DNA of 64,000 nt from Erwinia pyrifoliae DSM 12163 (GTDB lineage: Bacteria; Pseudomonadota; Gammaproteobacteria; Enterobacterales; Enterobacteriaceae). The stretch covers positions 2,219,902 to 2,283,901 of the forward strand of contig NC_017390.1 of the NCBI RefSeq assembly GCF_000026985.1, given 5' to 3'. The notes beneath the pieces were generated by a model. The model worked only from the letters and a program-made list of their open reading frames with translations. It was not told the DNA's origin and searched no databases. The position numbers and the translations under genes are program-made. Each line of letters starts with the position of its first letter. The stretch's first letter is position 1. Of this stretch, positions 1-12,500 are shown one piece after another.

Positions 1-1002
1 GGACATAAACTCGCTACTCTCCTGTACCACAATGGATTCGGCCTGAACCGCAGCGGCCTGGCGCTGTGCCATATTGCTTTCAATAATCGCCTGCAGATCG
101 TCGACGCTGTAAAGATAGGCGTTTGGCAATTTACCAACTTCCGGTTCCACGTCTCGCGGCACGGCAATATCAACCAGTAGCATGGGCTGATTACGCCGCT
201 TTTTCAGCGCCCGCTCGACCATTCCTTTACCAATGATCGGCAGCGGACTGGCGGTGGAACTGATAATAATATCGGCTTCAGCAAGGCGCTCATCGATCTC
301 TGCGAGGCTAATGACTTCAGCGTCGACTTCGTCGGCCAGCCGCTGCGCGCGCGCGCGCGTGCGGTTGGCGATCATCAGTTTCTGCACCTTATGCTGATGC
401 AGATGGCGGGCTGCAAGTTCGATGGTTTCCCCCGCGCCAACCAGTAACACATTGACCGTCGCCAGCGATTCGAAGATCTGACGTGCCAGGGTACAGGCGG
501 CAAAGGCCACCGAGACCGCACTGGCACCGATCTCCGTTTCGCTACGCACCCGTTTCGCCACGGAAAACGATTTCTGAAACATGCGCTCCAGCTCGCTGTC
601 CAGCGAGTGCCCACGCTGAGAATCGGCAAAGGCTTTTTTCACCTGGCCAAGAATTTGTGGTTCACCCAGCACCAGCGAATCAAGCCCGCTGGCAACGCGC
701 ATCAGGTGACTGACCGCTTCATTATCATGATGCCAGTAAAGGCTTTGCAGCACCTCGTCAGGATTCAGATGATGATAATCACATAGCCAGGCGATCAGCC
801 GATCTTGCAGATTTTCCTGCTGCTCAACGCTAAGGTACAACTCGGTACGGTTACAGGTAGACAGCACCACGCCGCCCTGCACCTGCGGCTGAGCCAGCAG
901 GCTGTCGAGCGCCTGTTCAAGGGTGTCTGGCGTGAACGTGACACGCTCACGCAGGGCCACGGGTGCCGTTTTGTGATTAATTCCGAGAGCCAGTAACGTC
1001 AT
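1..1002 (-). CDS. hemA: Glutamyl-tRNA reductase (C-terminus cut by window edge)
   Basis: It reduces glutamyl-tRNA to glutamate-1-semialdehyde, the first committed step of tetrapyrrole synthesis, in the cytoplasm. The 334 visible codons cover the N-terminal catalytic domain, with the nucleophile Cys50 in the motif [10 protein letters not shown], the NADPH-binding domain (VLLVGAGET), and the start of the dimerisation domain. The family is usually about 418 residues, so about 84 are missing past position 1. The N-terminus [14 protein letters not shown] is the conserved start and matches the region that confers Lon/ClpAP turnover in enteric HemA. It is divergent from lolB, as in E. coli. Identification is secure. 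Confidence 0.97.
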   Translation of the reverse strand, partial: MTLLALGINHKTAPVALRERVTFTPDTLEQALDSLLAQPQVQGGVVLSTCNRTELYLSVEQQENLQDRLIAWLCDYHHLNPDEVLQSLYWHHDNEAVSHLMRVASGLDSLVLGEPQILGQVKKAFADSQRGHSLDSELERMFQKSFSVAKRVRSETEIGASAVSVAFAACTLARQIFESLATVNVLLVGAGETIELAARHLHQHKVQKLMIANRTRARAQRLADEVDAEVISLAEIDERLAEADIIISSTASPLPIIGKGMVERALKKRRNQPMLLVDIAVPRDVEPEVGKLPNAYLYSVDDLQAIIESNMAQRQAAAVQAESIVVQESSEFMS

Positions 1003-1227
1003 GGTGACAGGTCGGGGAGATCCCACTGTTGATAGGGTTTTGTGAGGCGCATTCTACAAGATGAGCGAGGCCAATAAAAGACATGCTTCATCTATCCCTG
1101 TAACAAGATATACCTTTCTCTGGTCAAATCAGATAATTTGTTCATTGACGGCGTCAGTTTAGCTGGTTAGCGTGAGCGGTTAATGCGGCAAGTATGCCCG
1201 ACCCAAGTCTGAGGAGCTGATCCTGTT

Positions 1228-1854
1228 ATGTTATCGTCGAATCGCCGCCTTTTGCGGCTCCTTCCCCTCGCCAGCCTGCTGTTAACGGCCTGTGGACTGC
1301 ACACGCAGCCGCAAAAACCGGGTCAAAGCCCGACCGCTGCACAGTGGCACCAGCACCAGCAGGCGGTAGAAAAAATCACTCAGTATCAAACCCGTGGGGC
1401 TTTCGCCTGGCTTTCCGATCGGCAGAAAGTGTATGCCCGTTTCAACTGGCAGCAAACCGCGCCGGATCGCTACCGCCTGTTGCTGACCAATCCGCTGGGC
1501 AGCACTGAACTGCAGTTGGATCAACAGGGTCAGGTGGCGCAGATCGTCGATAACAAAGGCAAACGCTACGTCAGTAACGATGCCGCACAGATGATTTCCC
1601 AATTGACCGGCATGACGATCCCGCTGAATAACCTGCGCCAGTGGATGATGGGCCTGCCGGGCGATGCCACTGACTTTCAGCTGGATGACCAGTACCGCCT
1701 GCGCGAAGTCAACTTCAGCGAAGAAGGCAAACGGTGGCACGTCACCTACCAGGCTTACCACAATGAGCAAAACCCACAGCTGCCGGCCAGTATCGAGCTG
1801 CAACAGGGCGACCAGCGCATTAAGCTGAAGATGGATAGCTGGACGTTAAAATGA
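1228..1854 (+). CDS. lolB: Outer-membrane lipoprotein receptor LolB
   Basis: LolB accepts lipoproteins from the periplasmic carrier LolA and inserts them in the outer membrane; it is itself a lipoprotein. The 208-residue product has a signal peptide ending in the lipobox LLTAC with Cys22 as the lipidated residue, and it has the usual family length. An SD-like GAGGAG lies about 12 bases before the ATG. The TGA stop overlaps the ispE start in an ATGA, which suggests translational coupling. Its place between hemA and ispE is the conserved enterobacterial order. Confidence 0.96.
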   Translation: MLSSNRRLLRLLPLASLLLTACGLHTQPQKPGQSPTAAQWHQHQQAVEKITQYQTRGAFAWLSDRQKVYARFNWQQTAPDRYRLLLTNPLGSTELQLDQQGQVAQIVDNKGKRYVSNDAAQMISQLTGMTIPLNNLRQWMMGLPGDATDFQLDDQYRLREVNFSEEGKRWHVTYQAYHNEQNPQLPASIELQQGDQRIKLKMDSWTLK

Positions 1855-2714
1855 CAACCACCTGGCCCGCGCCGGCAAAACTCAATCTGTTCCTGTACAT
1901 CACTGGCCGTCGTCCGGACGGCTATCACAATCTGCAGACGCTGTTTCAGTTCCTCGATTATGGCGACACCCTGACGATTGAAATTAATCAGAGTGGGCAA
2001 CTGCATCTGTTAAGCCCGCTGGTCGGCGTGGACGACGATGAAAATCTGATTGTGCGTGCGGCAAAATTGTTACGTGAACAGGCACTCCTGTCCGGCACCC
2101 TACCCGCTAACGCCGGTGCAAAATTCGCGGTGACGAAACGGTTGCCAATGGGTGGCGGTCTGGGCGGCGGGTCCTCCAACGCCGCTACGGTGCTGGTGGC
2201 GCTTAATCATCTGTGGCAGACCGGCTTCAGTTTCGCCCAGCTGGCAGCCTTCGGCCTGCAGCTGGGTGCCGACGTCCCGGTATTCGTCCATGGCTTTGCC
2301 GCTTTTGCCGAGGGCGTTGGCGAGCGGCTGACGCCGGTCTTCCCCGCTGAAAAATGGTACCTGGTGATGCACCCTGGCGTCAGTATTGCCACTCCCATCG
2401 TCTTTAACGATCCACAACTGACCAGAAATACGCCACATCGGGAAATCAGCGCCTTATTATCGAGCGAATTCCGCAATGATTGTGAAGCAGTCGTAAGAAA
2501 TCGTTTTCGCGAGGTTGAACAGCTCGTTTCCTGGCTGCTAGAATACGCGCCGTCACGCCTGACCGGAACGGGTGCTTGTGTGTTTGCAGAATTTGACACC
2601 GAGTGCGCGGCTCGTCAGGTGTTTGAGCTGGCTCCGAAAGGGTTGCAGGGATTTGTAGCGCGGGGCGTTAACGTTTCACCGCTGCACCGCACCCTTACGC
2701 AGCAAATGAGTTAA
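1851..2714 (+). CDS. ispE: 4-diphosphocytidyl-2-C-methyl-D-erythritol kinase
   Basis: IspE phosphorylates CDP-methylerythritol using ATP in the MEP pathway of isoprenoid precursor synthesis. The 287-residue protein belongs to the GHMP kinase family: it has the N-terminal [10 protein letters not shown] signature and the glycine-rich ATP-binding loop [14 protein letters not shown] near residues 98-111. The C-terminal region contains [12 protein letters not shown], the second conserved glycine motif. It overlaps lolB by four bases and is followed by the prs leader. Length and order match E. coli. Confidence 0.97.
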   Translation: MTTTWPAPAKLNLFLYITGRRPDGYHNLQTLFQFLDYGDTLTIEINQSGQLHLLSPLVGVDDDENLIVRAAKLLREQALLSGTLPANAGAKFAVTKRLPMGGGLGGGSSNAATVLVALNHLWQTGFSFAQLAAFGLQLGADVPVFVHGFAAFAEGVGERLTPVFPAEKWYLVMHPGVSIATPIVFNDPQLTRNTPHREISALLSSEFRNDCEAVVRNRFREVEQLVSWLLEYAPSRLTGTGACVFAEFDTECAARQVFELAPKGLQGFVARGVNVSPLHRTLTQQMS

Positions 2715-3919
<1,205 letters not shown>

Positions 3920-4034
3920 CGGGGCATCAGCGAACTGAAGCCGATGCCCGCTTTGGCTATTGTGCATCGGCATCGTTTCAAATCAGGCTCTGCCGTTTAG
4001 CGCCGGGTAGCGGACAGTTGTTCCGTCAGTCTTT

Positions 4035-4066
4035 AAGGGACAGGCTCTGGCCTGTCCCTTTTATTT
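4035..4066 (+). terminator. Rho-independent terminator of prs
   Basis: A ten-base stem (AAGGGACAGG pairing with CCTGTCCCTT, loop CTCTGG) is followed by TTATTT. It lies about 115 bases past the prs stop and just before the convergent ychH gene. The remainder of 3920-4233 holds a weaker stem (GCATCAG...) and nothing else recognisable. Confidence 0.85.
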
Positions 4067-4233
4067 GGCCTGCGTTTGGATAAGCCGCTGAGAACATTGA
4101 CCAGACCGATTCGGGAGAACAGCAGGAAATGGCTGAAGACGGCGGAAGGACAGCCAGAGGGATCGGCATGCTGGTATAACAGAAAATGCTGCTAAACCAT
4201 TTTATGCTCCGACCAAAGGATCGTAAACAACGC

Positions 4234-4518
4234 CTACTGGTGGTGGTGCCGATCGCCACCGCGACGGCAGCGCGAGTCGCCACAGTGGCGCACCCAGTAA
4301 TACCGGTCAGTAATTTTCTCACGGCCGCTTATTCTGGCTCCTGCCAGCCACAATAAAGCGCCGATAAAGACGCTGAAAATAGCCCCATGAACCATAAACT
4401 GCGGCAGGCTAAGCTGTGGGAACTGATTAACTACCGAATAAACGATGCCAGCGATCATTACCACCAATCCCAATATCATCAGACTATTACCCAACAAATG
4501 AGTATGTTGTCGCTTCAT
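4234..4518 (-). CDS. ychH: YchH family inner-membrane stress protein
   Basis: This 94-residue product matches the E. coli YchH layout: an N-terminal MKR, two hydrophobic segments (about residues 12-31 and 44-62), the motif LLWLAGARI, and a C-terminal YYWVRH followed by a basic, Cys- and His-containing tail. E. coli YchH is reported as a stress-induced membrane protein; its biochemical role is not known. The start at 4518 was chosen because GGAGG lies eight bases upstream and the homologous N-terminus begins here; a longer frame would add 23 unconserved residues. It is divergent from pth, as in E. coli. Confidence 0.9.
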   Translation of the reverse strand: MKRQHTHLLGNSLMILGLVVMIAGIVYSVVNQFPQLSLPQFMVHGAIFSVFIGALLWLAGARISGREKITDRYYWVRHCGDSRCRRGGDRHHHQ

Positions 4519-4788
4519 TTGTGCGCCTCCAGATCTTTTCAGAAAGCCAATTCCATTGCAAGATAGGATTAGTCTAATAAATATCAAGTATTATTGATGA
4601 GTCAGCGATCACAATTAGCAGGGATAATTTGACGGAACTTTACGTTTACGGCGTGTTCTCATTGCAGGCCCTACGCAAAACCGGCAAATCTCGCCGTTAT
4701 TTGTCGGGTTTACGTGCAGATCTTTGAGTTATCTGCTCCGCTTCAGTAAAATGACCGCTTTCATCCGTACGTTGCAGGAAATCTATAA

Positions 4789-5376
4789 GTGAGCCGAATT
4801 AAACTGATTGTTGGCCTGGCCAATCCCGGCGCTGAATATGCCGCCACGCGCCATAACGCTGGGGCCTGGTATGTTGATTTGCTGGCCGAACGGCATAATC
4901 AGTCTTTAAAAGAAGAGAACAAATTCTTCGGCTATACCGCACGCCTGAATATTGGCGGCGAAGATGTGCGCCTGCTGGTTCCCACCACCTTCATGAATCT
5001 TAGCGGTAAAGCCGTCGCTGCGATGGCGACGTTTTACCGCATTCCTGCAGAAGAAATCCTGGTGGCTCACGATGAACTGGACCTGCCGCCTGGCGTGGCG
5101 AAATTCAAACAGGGTGGTGGTCACGGCGGTCATAACGGCCTCAAAGATATCATTAGCCGATTGGGTAACAACCTGAATTTCCATCGTCTGCGCATTGGTA
5201 TCGGCCATCCGGGTGACCGTAATAAAGTGGTGGGATTCGTGCTGGGTAAGCCTCAGGCAGCGGAAAAAACGTTGATTGATAATGCGGTAGATGAAGCAGC
5301 GCGTTGTACTGAAGTGTGGCTAAAAGAGGATCGCCTGAAAGCCATGAGCCGCCTGCACAGTTATCGGGGCGGTTGA
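4789..5376 (+). CDS. pth: Peptidyl-tRNA hydrolase
   Basis: Pth releases peptides from prematurely dissociated peptidyl-tRNA, recycling tRNA in the cytoplasm. The 195-residue protein starts with GTG and shows the family motifs [19 protein letters not shown] (catalytic His22), FMNLSGKAV, and HDELDLPPG followed by [21 protein letters not shown] element precedes the start by about nine bases. Length and sequence are typical of enterobacteria. In E. coli pth is followed by ychF; here an EAL gene and a transporter gene on the opposite strand separate them. Confidence 0.97.
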   Translation: MSRIKLIVGLANPGAEYAATRHNAGAWYVDLLAERHNQSLKEENKFFGYTARLNIGGEDVRLLVPTTFMNLSGKAVAAMATFYRIPAEEILVAHDELDLPPGVAKFKQGGGHGGHNGLKDIISRLGNNLNFHRLRIGIGHPGDRNKVVGFVLGKPQAAEKTLIDNAVDEAARCTEVWLKEDRLKAMSRLHSYRGG

Positions 5377-5410
5377 GCTGGCAATCCCGGCCACCTGCGC
5401 GGGGCGATGG

Positions 5411-6142
5411 TTAACCCCCGTCGCCCCGCGCAGCAATGGCATAGCGCAAATGATCAAACGCCATCATCGGCATAAAATAGCCCTGCACAGCCCAGATGTC
5501 ACTGCTGTAGAGCGTCTGTAACTGTTCGTCATCGGCCACGCCTTCTACAATCACCCGATTAGCGTAGCGTCGAATATGCTTGATCAACACGCTGAACCAG
5601 GGTTTACAAACGTTTTCTCTGTAAAAACAGCGCTCAAGCTTTACCGCCTCAAACATGTTCGACTGCAGGGCATGCAGGTTGGCACAGCCGGAGCCTAAAT
5701 CGTCCAGCCAAAGGATGTTCAGCTGTTCTACCAGCGTGCGCAGCAGCGGGTTATTCATGCCGTCGTGCAAATTAGGAAAGTGTTCCGACAGCTTGAGCCG
5801 TATAAACGGCAGATGGCTGAGAATTTGCTGAATAAATGTTGATTCTACGACCGCCCGAGCCTGTTGAAAATCGATCGTCAGGCTGCATAATAGCCCGTGC
5901 TGGCGGAAAAATTCCGCTTGCTGCTCAATAAACAGCAGCTGATTGAGCAACAGATCCTGCGCTGAAATGAATGACTGCCCCACCAACGCCCCCCCATAGC
6001 TCGCTGCGCCCGGTGGTCGATAACAACAATCAATAGCGATAAGTTCTCCGTGCAGTGTGTGCACAGGAACACAAAAAAAATCGTTTTTCATGCCATCAGG
6101 CCAATTAATGGGCATCCTGCCGATGGAATAATCTCTATTCAT
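5411..6142 (-). CDS. Degenerate EAL-domain protein resembling YdiV (RflP)
   Basis: With the ATG at 6142 the product is 243 residues, close to E. coli YdiV (237). It is a stand-alone EAL fold, but the catalytic EAL signature reads ELIAID. The segments LKLSEHFPNLHDGMNN, LWLDDLGSG and VIVEGVAD line up with YdiV regions. YdiV does not hydrolyse c-di-GMP; it binds FlhD and blocks flagellar gene activation, so a regulatory protein-binding role is inferred. A TTG at 6229 would overlap the stop of the upstream transporter gene and add 29 residues; neither start has a clear Shine-Dalgarno. The gene is downstream of, and possibly co-transcribed with, the SulP gene. Confidence 0.75.
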   Translation of the reverse strand: MNRDYSIGRMPINWPDGMKNDFFCVPVHTLHGELIAIDCCYRPPGAASYGGALVGQSFISAQDLLLNQLLFIEQQAEFFRQHGLLCSLTIDFQQARAVVESTFIQQILSHLPFIRLKLSEHFPNLHDGMNNPLLRTLVEQLNILWLDDLGSGCANLHALQSNMFEAVKLERCFYRENVCKPWFSVLIKHIRRYANRVIVEGVADDEQLQTLYSSDIWAVQGYFMPMMAFDHLRYAIAARGDGG

Positions 6143-6156
6143 ATAACTATATGAAT
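6137..6156. repeat. Perfect inverted repeat at the EAL gene start
   Basis: Nine-base arms ATTCATATA and TATATGAAT are separated by two bases and overlap the proposed ATG of the EAL gene. The site could be an operator or an RNA hairpin that limits ribosome access. It is AT-only apart from two bases, so chance is possible. Confidence 0.4.
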
Positions 6157-6225
6157 AAAAACCGTCTTCGCCGTGATGAACGACGATTTTCAGATTATCG
6201 GCAGGCTCGACAGCAGCTTTATGCT

Positions 6226-7707
6226 TCAAACATCGTTACTGGCAACTTTATAGTCCGGGTCGTCTATCTCATGACTGCAGAATGGCCCGGCCTGGCGCAG
6301 CAGGCTGATACAATCCGCACTAAGATGACGCAACCGCAAACTCTTACCTGCTTCAAGATAGCGAGCCGTCAATTTATCGATGGCCTCCACTCCACTGGAA
6401 TCCATCACGCGGGTACGCGCAAAATCAATCACCACGTTATCCGGATCATTTTGTGGATTAAATAACTCCTGAAAAGCCGTGGTGGAGCCAAAAAACAGCG
6501 GTCCTTCCAGCCGGTAAGTTTTCTGGTCCTCGGCCATTGACTGCCCGACAACGCTGATACGCGCATGCTGCCAGGCAAAAACCAGCGCTGAAATAATCAC
6601 GCCGCAAATTACCGCCAGCGCCAGATCCGTGAAGATGGTAACCAGCGTCACGGCCACCATGATGACCGCATCCGCTTTTGGCATGCGCTTCAGGCGGCGC
6701 AGAGAACTCCACTCGAAGGTGTTGATACAGACCACAAACATAATGCCCGCCAGCGCCGCTACGGGCAGCAGCGCGATATACTGCGACAGACTAACGACAA
6801 ACAGGATAAGCAGCAGCGCACCAACCAGATTAGAGATGCGCCCGCGCCCGCCGGAGGTAAAGTTGATAATCGACTGGCCGATCATTGCACAGCCCGCGAA
6901 ACTGCCGAAAAAACCACAAATCGTGTTTCCGATCCCCTGAGCCACACACTCCTGATTCCCTGCCCCCTTTTTACTGCCCATTTCGTCGAGAACCGACAGG
7001 GTCAACAACGACTCAATCAGCCCTACCAGCGCGATCACCACCGCATACGGCAGCACAATTTTTAGCGTTTCCCAGTTAAGGGGAGCCGTTGGCAGATGGA
7101 ACTGCGGCAACGTGCCGGAAATATCGGCCAGGTCGCCTACTCGCTTGGTATCAAGGCCAAAACCAACGGCAAGAGCGCTGATGGCAATCAGCGCGGCCAG
7201 TGAACCCGGAATGGCTTTAGTCAGTTTAGGAAACAGCCAGACTATCAGCATAGCCAGCGCTACGAGGGCATACATCACCGGCCCCTGCCCTTTAATCATC
7301 GGGAACTGGGCCAGCATGATGACAATCGCCAGCCCGTTGACGAAACCGTAAATAGCCGGTTGCGGCACCAGACGAATAAACTTGCCGAGCCGCAACACGC
7401 CAATCGATAACTGGATCAATCCGGCCAGTATGGTCGCCAGCAACACGTATTGGTAGCCGTGCTGGGTTATCAGACTAATCAAAACCACAATAATGGAACC
7501 CGCCGCACCGGAAATCATTCCGGGTTTGCCACCAAAAAAGGCGGTCACCAGTCCTAGAATGAAAGCGGTATGCAGACCAATAGTTGGCGAAAGACCGGCC
7601 AGCAGAGAAAAGGCGGTCGCTTCCGGGATGAGCGCTACTGATACTACGGCTCCGGCCAGTACGTCATTTTTAACGTCTTTAGCCCTGAAATCTTTCAGGT
7701 TAAACAT
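6226..7707 (-). CDS. SulP-family anion transporter with STAS domain
   Basis: This 493-residue inner-membrane protein has about ten to twelve hydrophobic segments across residues 15-390 and a C-terminal STAS domain (about 400-480) with the conserved DSSGVEAID. SulP proteins carry sulfate, bicarbonate or dicarboxylates; the substrate here cannot be read from the sequence. E. coli has the SulP gene dauA (ychM) near this place, but that protein is about 559 residues with a different N-terminus, so the symbol is not assigned. The stop overlaps a possible TTG start of the EAL gene. It is divergent from ychF. Confidence 0.88.
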   Translation of the reverse strand: MFNLKDFRAKDVKNDVLAGAVVSVALIPEATAFSLLAGLSPTIGLHTAFILGLVTAFFGGKPGMISGAAGSIIVVLISLITQHGYQYVLLATILAGLIQLSIGVLRLGKFIRLVPQPAIYGFVNGLAIVIMLAQFPMIKGQGPVMYALVALAMLIVWLFPKLTKAIPGSLAALIAISALAVGFGLDTKRVGDLADISGTLPQFHLPTAPLNWETLKIVLPYAVVIALVGLIESLLTLSVLDEMGSKKGAGNQECVAQGIGNTICGFFGSFAGCAMIGQSIINFTSGGRGRISNLVGALLLILFVVSLSQYIALLPVAALAGIMFVVCINTFEWSSLRRLKRMPKADAVIMVAVTLVTIFTDLALAVICGVIISALVFAWQHARISVVGQSMAEDQKTYRLEGPLFFGSTTAFQELFNPQNDPDNVVIDFARTRVMDSSGVEAIDKLTARYLEAGKSLRLRHLSADCISLLRQAGPFCSHEIDDPDYKVASNDV

Positions 7708-8065
7708 AATATTTCCAGTCTTTAATTAGGGTGATCGTGAGTTCGTGCCGCATTTATCGGGCACAGCTGGCTCGTCAGAATGGCGAGAAGCGGCAACAGG
7801 CGTTGCTCAGGAAGGAGGTATCTCAAGGTGGCGTAAGCAGCGAACAAGGCATCTGCACTGGTTCCAGATTATTTGTAAAGTCTCGTCAGTATGAAAAATT
7901 GTGAGCAGGATCTCAAGGGATAAGTTAACGCACGCACGAGAAATCAACGCCATAAAGGCTAAAATTAGGTGTATAATGCGCAGAAACTTTTAAGACAACC
8001 GTCTGTGACTACATCCGGGGCGTTAATAAACCTCCAGATTATCAAGCTATTAAGGTGATTCAAAC
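7708..8065. promoter_or_regulatory. Divergent promoter region between SulP gene and ychF
   Basis: No gene is visible in these 358 bases. TATAAT at 7972-7977 is a good -10 candidate for ychF, about 90 bases before its start; no strong -35 was seen at the matching distance. A GGTGATTC Shine-Dalgarno sits directly before ychF. Confidence 0.4.
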
Positions 8066-9157
8066 ATGGGATTCAAATGCGGTATTGTGGGCCTGCCAAA
8101 CGTCGGGAAATCCACCCTGTTTAATGCGTTAACCAAAGCGGGTATCGAAGCTGCCAACTTCCCGTTTTGCACCATTGAGCCTAATACCGGCGTAGTGCCA
8201 ATGCCTGATTCACGTCTGGACCAGCTGGCGGAGATCGTTAAACCCCAGCGTATTTTGCCTACCACAATGGAATTCGTTGACATCGCCGGACTGGTCAAAG
8301 GCGCCTCGAAAGGCGAAGGATTGGGAAACCAGTTTCTGACCAACATCCGCGAAACTGAAGCTATCGGCCATGTAGTACGCTGCTTTGAGAACGATAATAT
8401 CATCCATGTTAACAATAAAGTTGATCCTGCTGACGATATTGACACCATCAATACCGAACTGGCTCTGTCCGATTTAGATACCTGTGAACGTGCTCTGCAG
8501 CGCGTGCAGAAAAAAGCCAAAGGTGGCGATAAGGACGCGAAAGCCGAGCAGGTTGCACTGGAAAAATGCCTGCCGCATTTGGAAAAAGCCGGCATGCTGC
8601 GCGCACTGGATTTGAGCGACGAAGATAAAGCGGCCATACGTTATCTGAGCTTCCTGACTCTTAAACCAACCATGTACATCGCAAACGTTAACGAAGATGG
8701 CTTCGAAAACAATCCTTATCTGGATAAAGTACGTGAGATTGCGGCTAAAGAAGGTTCTGTGGTGGTGCCGGTTTGTGCCGCTGTAGAATCAGACATTGCC
8801 GAGCTGGAAGATGGCGATCGCGAAGAGTTTATGGCCGAACTGGGTATTGAAGAACCGGGTCTGAACCGCGTTATCCGCGCCGGTTACAGCCTGTTAAACT
8901 TGCAAACCTATTTCACGGCTGGCGTAAAAGAAGTACGCGCCTGGACCATTCCGGTTGGGGCAACGGCTCCTCAGGCCGCCGGTAAAATTCACACCGATTT
9001 CGAGAAAGGCTTTATCCGCGCCCAGACTATTGCTTTCGATGACTTTATCGCCTACAAAGGCGAACAAGGCGCGAAAGAAGCCGGCAAGATGCGTTCAGAA
9101 GGCAAAGATTACATCGTAAAAGATGGCGATGTGATGAACTTCTTGTTTAACGTGTAA
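8066..9157 (+). CDS. ychF: Redox-regulated ribosome-associated ATPase YchF
   Basis: YchF (EngD/OLA1) is an Obg-family P-loop NTPase that prefers ATP and associates with ribosomes; in E. coli it is linked to oxidative-stress control. The 363-residue product has the G1 loop GLPNVGKST (residues 9-17), [14 protein letters not shown] (G3 and switch), the altered G4 motif NVNE that explains loss of GTP specificity, a coiled-coil helical arm, and a C-terminal TGS domain from about residue 275. AAGGTGA precedes the ATG. It marks the left backbone border of the accessory region. Confidence 0.97.
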   Translation: MGFKCGIVGLPNVGKSTLFNALTKAGIEAANFPFCTIEPNTGVVPMPDSRLDQLAEIVKPQRILPTTMEFVDIAGLVKGASKGEGLGNQFLTNIRETEAIGHVVRCFENDNIIHVNNKVDPADDIDTINTELALSDLDTCERALQRVQKKAKGGDKDAKAEQVALEKCLPHLEKAGMLRALDLSDEDKAAIRYLSFLTLKPTMYIANVNEDGFENNPYLDKVREIAAKEGSVVVPVCAAVESDIAELEDGDREEFMAELGIEEPGLNRVIRAGYSLLNLQTYFTAGVKEVRAWTIPVGATAPQAAGKIHTDFEKGFIRAQTIAFDDFIAYKGEQGAKEAGKMRSEGKDYIVKDGDVMNFLFNV

Positions 9158-9213
9158 AGGTTTGTTGTCTCACAAGGCTCACAGAATGATTCTTGCTGCT
9201 TGACAGAATTTAC

Positions 9214-9244
9214 AAAATCCACGCATATGCGTGGATTTTCTTTT
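9214..9244 (+). terminator. Terminator downstream of ychF
   Basis: A perfect 26-base palindrome (9214-9239), arms AAAATCCACGCAT and ATGCGTGGATTTT, is followed by C and a T-run. The symmetry makes it a bidirectional terminator. It is the last backbone-like element before base composition turns AT-rich. Confidence 0.88.
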
Positions 9245-9509
9245 AAAGCCTTTTATCAAGTTATATCTGAACACTTCGACACCTGAGTGCGACAATAAAT
9301 ACGAAACAGACCGCTGATGCAGCGAAGATAACGGGATGTTATATGCTACCTGACTAACAGAGCGCGAATAATGACCTGAGCTTGGGAACCAATTCACTTT
9401 AATTTAAAGTGAAATTAAAGATAAATAAGACAGAAATAACAGGCTATTATATATGATTCTGCCAGAGGAATTAGAGTCCTGAAGTGTACCTTTAGATAAT
9501 ATAGGGCCT
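9245..9509. other. Backbone/island junction without genes
   Basis: No supported gene, tRNA or direct repeat was found here. Composition shifts to AT-rich towards 9400. No attachment-site duplication could be identified by eye, so the mode of island entry is not evident. Confidence 0.4.
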
Positions 9510-12500
9510 TCAGCTATCAGCGTTGGGCACTATTTTAGCGATGTCTCTGACAAAGATCTCATAGCTCGCAGCATTGTTCATCAGAATATAACTTTTTAAG
9601 GCACCGTTCGAATTCAAAAAACCCAATAAATCTACGGGAATATCTCTGCCAAGGGAAGAAAAGTACTGCTGAAATAAAAAATGCAGATCGTCATTATAAT
9701 TTTTCATAACAATATTTTTATCAAATTCTTTAATTATATCATGAGCACTTTTAGTCGTTCCATCTGTATTGAAAGTGAAATACATGTAGTCTTGTGTAGC
9801 CGCTGCTGCATGAGTGAATTCATGAATAAAGGTATCACTCATATCTTTAGTGGGATAATGTCTGTAACTTTGTTGATGCTCAGGATTATAGAGATATAAC
9901 TTCTCAGGAAAAACAGTCACTACTGGCGGTAGAGTATGATGTTCAAATGTCGAAACCATGAATGGCACTTTATCAAGTTCTTTTGCAGACAGAAGGGTCT
10001 GGATTTCGTGGTAACCCGCACCTCCTACAGGAACCTTTTTTCCTTCCGTTGCGGCAAATAATATATTCTGATAGTTATTCTTGTATGATTCTTTTAGAAA
10101 GCCTTTGGCTAAAATCATCACCGTTCTGTAGCGAGAAATCATCGCATTCAGAACTGCTTGATCTTTTTTTGGCAGAAAACGGCCAAAGTAAGCTTCCAGT
10201 TGCAGGCGAAAAGATATGCCCAGATTTGTTTTTGCATCCATTTCCTTGATTGAGTTCAAATTGAGATCCAGAAGTCTGCTGGCAGAAACCAGGTGTTGCT
10301 TTGCCGATATCTTGCCCTCAATCAAGAATTCATTTGTAACTCCATTAACAAATTTTAAGCCACGGGATATTTCATATTTGTGGTCACCAAAATATGCTGA
10401 TAGCATATTTCTTATCCTGGATTCTTTGATAGCTTTGAGTTCAATATCGTCCAGTTTGACCGACTCAAGTCTTTCTCGCAGTCTTGGGATAATACCTGGA
10501 TACTTGAATGTATTAAAAGTAGCTGCGGACGTCCCATCCGCCACTAATGCCCTCCTGGCAAACTCTTCTTCCTCCGTAGCAATATAGAATCTATTGCTTT
10601 CTTCTACGGAGACAATCCTACATATAGGAATTTTTTCAGGTGAGAGCTGCTGGATTTTGTAAAGTTGTAAAGAATTATGAGATAGCAGACGTTCACCTTT
10701 ATCAACCCATTCTGCATCGAAGTATTGCTCATTGTATTTAAAAAAAATTTTTTCCGTGCCTATCTCCCTGTAAGCGCCGGGGAAGTAAGTGTCGACCATG
10801 AATAACTTATTCGGGTCAGGTTTTACAGCACCTCGACCATCTTTAAGAAGATTTTTAATCTTATTTGTAACGTAAATATGCTTGCAAAAACTGGCAGCGA
10901 CGGGTGAACGTTTGAAAAGACATTTCCCGTACTGTTCCAATTCATCTACACCCCACGGCAGCACATCTCTGCCTTCTACCACCGCCTTATTAAGGAGATA
11001 CAACTTTATATCCTTATTTTTTGACTTCAACAATATATTGGTAGCATCTGCATTATCAGTAAACTCAACGCTATACAAATTCTCATTGAGCCGAAAACCT
11101 TTCCTGCCATTATTCAATATTGCAATTTTACCACTATAATTTTCATCCTCACGCTCACCAGTAAGCACTTCCCCCTCTTTTTCTATTTTGTTACGCAGGG
11201 ATTTCGATATAAACATGCCCCTGTTAAGTTTAACAAAGAGATCGCTCCCGACAAGCCGCAACCCTTTGATATAAAACCCCGAATTAGAATTGGAAATAAT
11301 ATATTTTAAATTACCACTCTTTATAAACTCATCACCCCAAATTGTACATTCGACAGGATAGTACCTACCCTTTCTCTTAATATACTTACCGCCGTAGTCA
11401 TCATACGAAAAACCATCAGTTAAAATATTGGTCATAGGTAGATTAACTAAATTAAACACATCGGCCTTCTCCAGAAAAGATTCAAAGTCATAATCAATTT
11501 TTGTACTTTCTTGTTCAAAAAACCACAACACATCTTTTCTGATTATATTAGGATAATACATTGCAGAAGAATATGGATAAACAACATCATTACCTGATAC
11601 GCTATCTGTTGTAATTTGTACAAACCGACCATTCATATACAAATAGTTTTTCGTGAAACTATCCACAGCTCCTTCTGCTACAGTGATAAAACCTTCCCTT
11701 GTAACAAACTCTGCTTCTTTGGACAAATCTAGCATGTTATTTCTATACGTTTCAATCATTTCGTTGTTGTAATAGGAATAAAAACCCTCTGCACCTTGAG
11801 GTAATAAATTCCATTCACCTGACGCCCAGTTGTAATACACGGACTTATCATAAAGACCGTCACGAATAGTTGGGAAGCCTGAGGCATTATCAAATATATA
11901 ATAATCTTTACCTCTTAACTTTATTGCCAATCTTGAATTTGAAGAAATGAATTTCGGCACTGGCTTAGATATTGATTTAGTTTTTTTATGTAAATTAACA
12001 GCTTGTTTCGGAGACAGAAAAGATATAGCATGTTTAGCCATAAACAAAATTTGCTGGTTGATATCATTAATTTTCTGAGAATCTAAAGATTTTCCTTCCA
12101 GCTCGTCCGCAAAAACTTCCAGTGCCGGGCCAATTATGAGCTGAAGTACAATAACAGGTTGAGAATATGGAAGTAATGTTAAGATTTGCGTCAATACGGA
12201 ATCAATCTTACGCGTGATGTCAGACAGTTCCTGACTTTCCTGATTTGATGGGCATCCCTGCATGTGCAGATTATAGTGATATATAATCTGTGACTCCTCT
12301 GCCAGAGTATCAACCGGATAGCTTAAAGTTCGACCTAACTGACGGATAATAGCAGCCCAAGAGAACTCATTTCTATTATCAATGCATGAAAAATCATACA
12401 TCTTCTCTATTTTAACATCCTCCCTATCTGATTGTCTGTAGGTCGCATCTGACTCTCCAGCTGAAGGCAGGTGATTGATCTTAGGGGCAACAAAATGCTC

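Noticed and set aside
345..363. Alternating GC run inside hemA
   Set aside because: It encodes the normal Arg/Ala-rich stretch [11 protein letters not shown] of HemA, so it is explained by coding.
9179..9397. 72-codon minus-strand frame after ychF
   Set aside because: It runs through the palindromic terminator of ychF and has no similarity.
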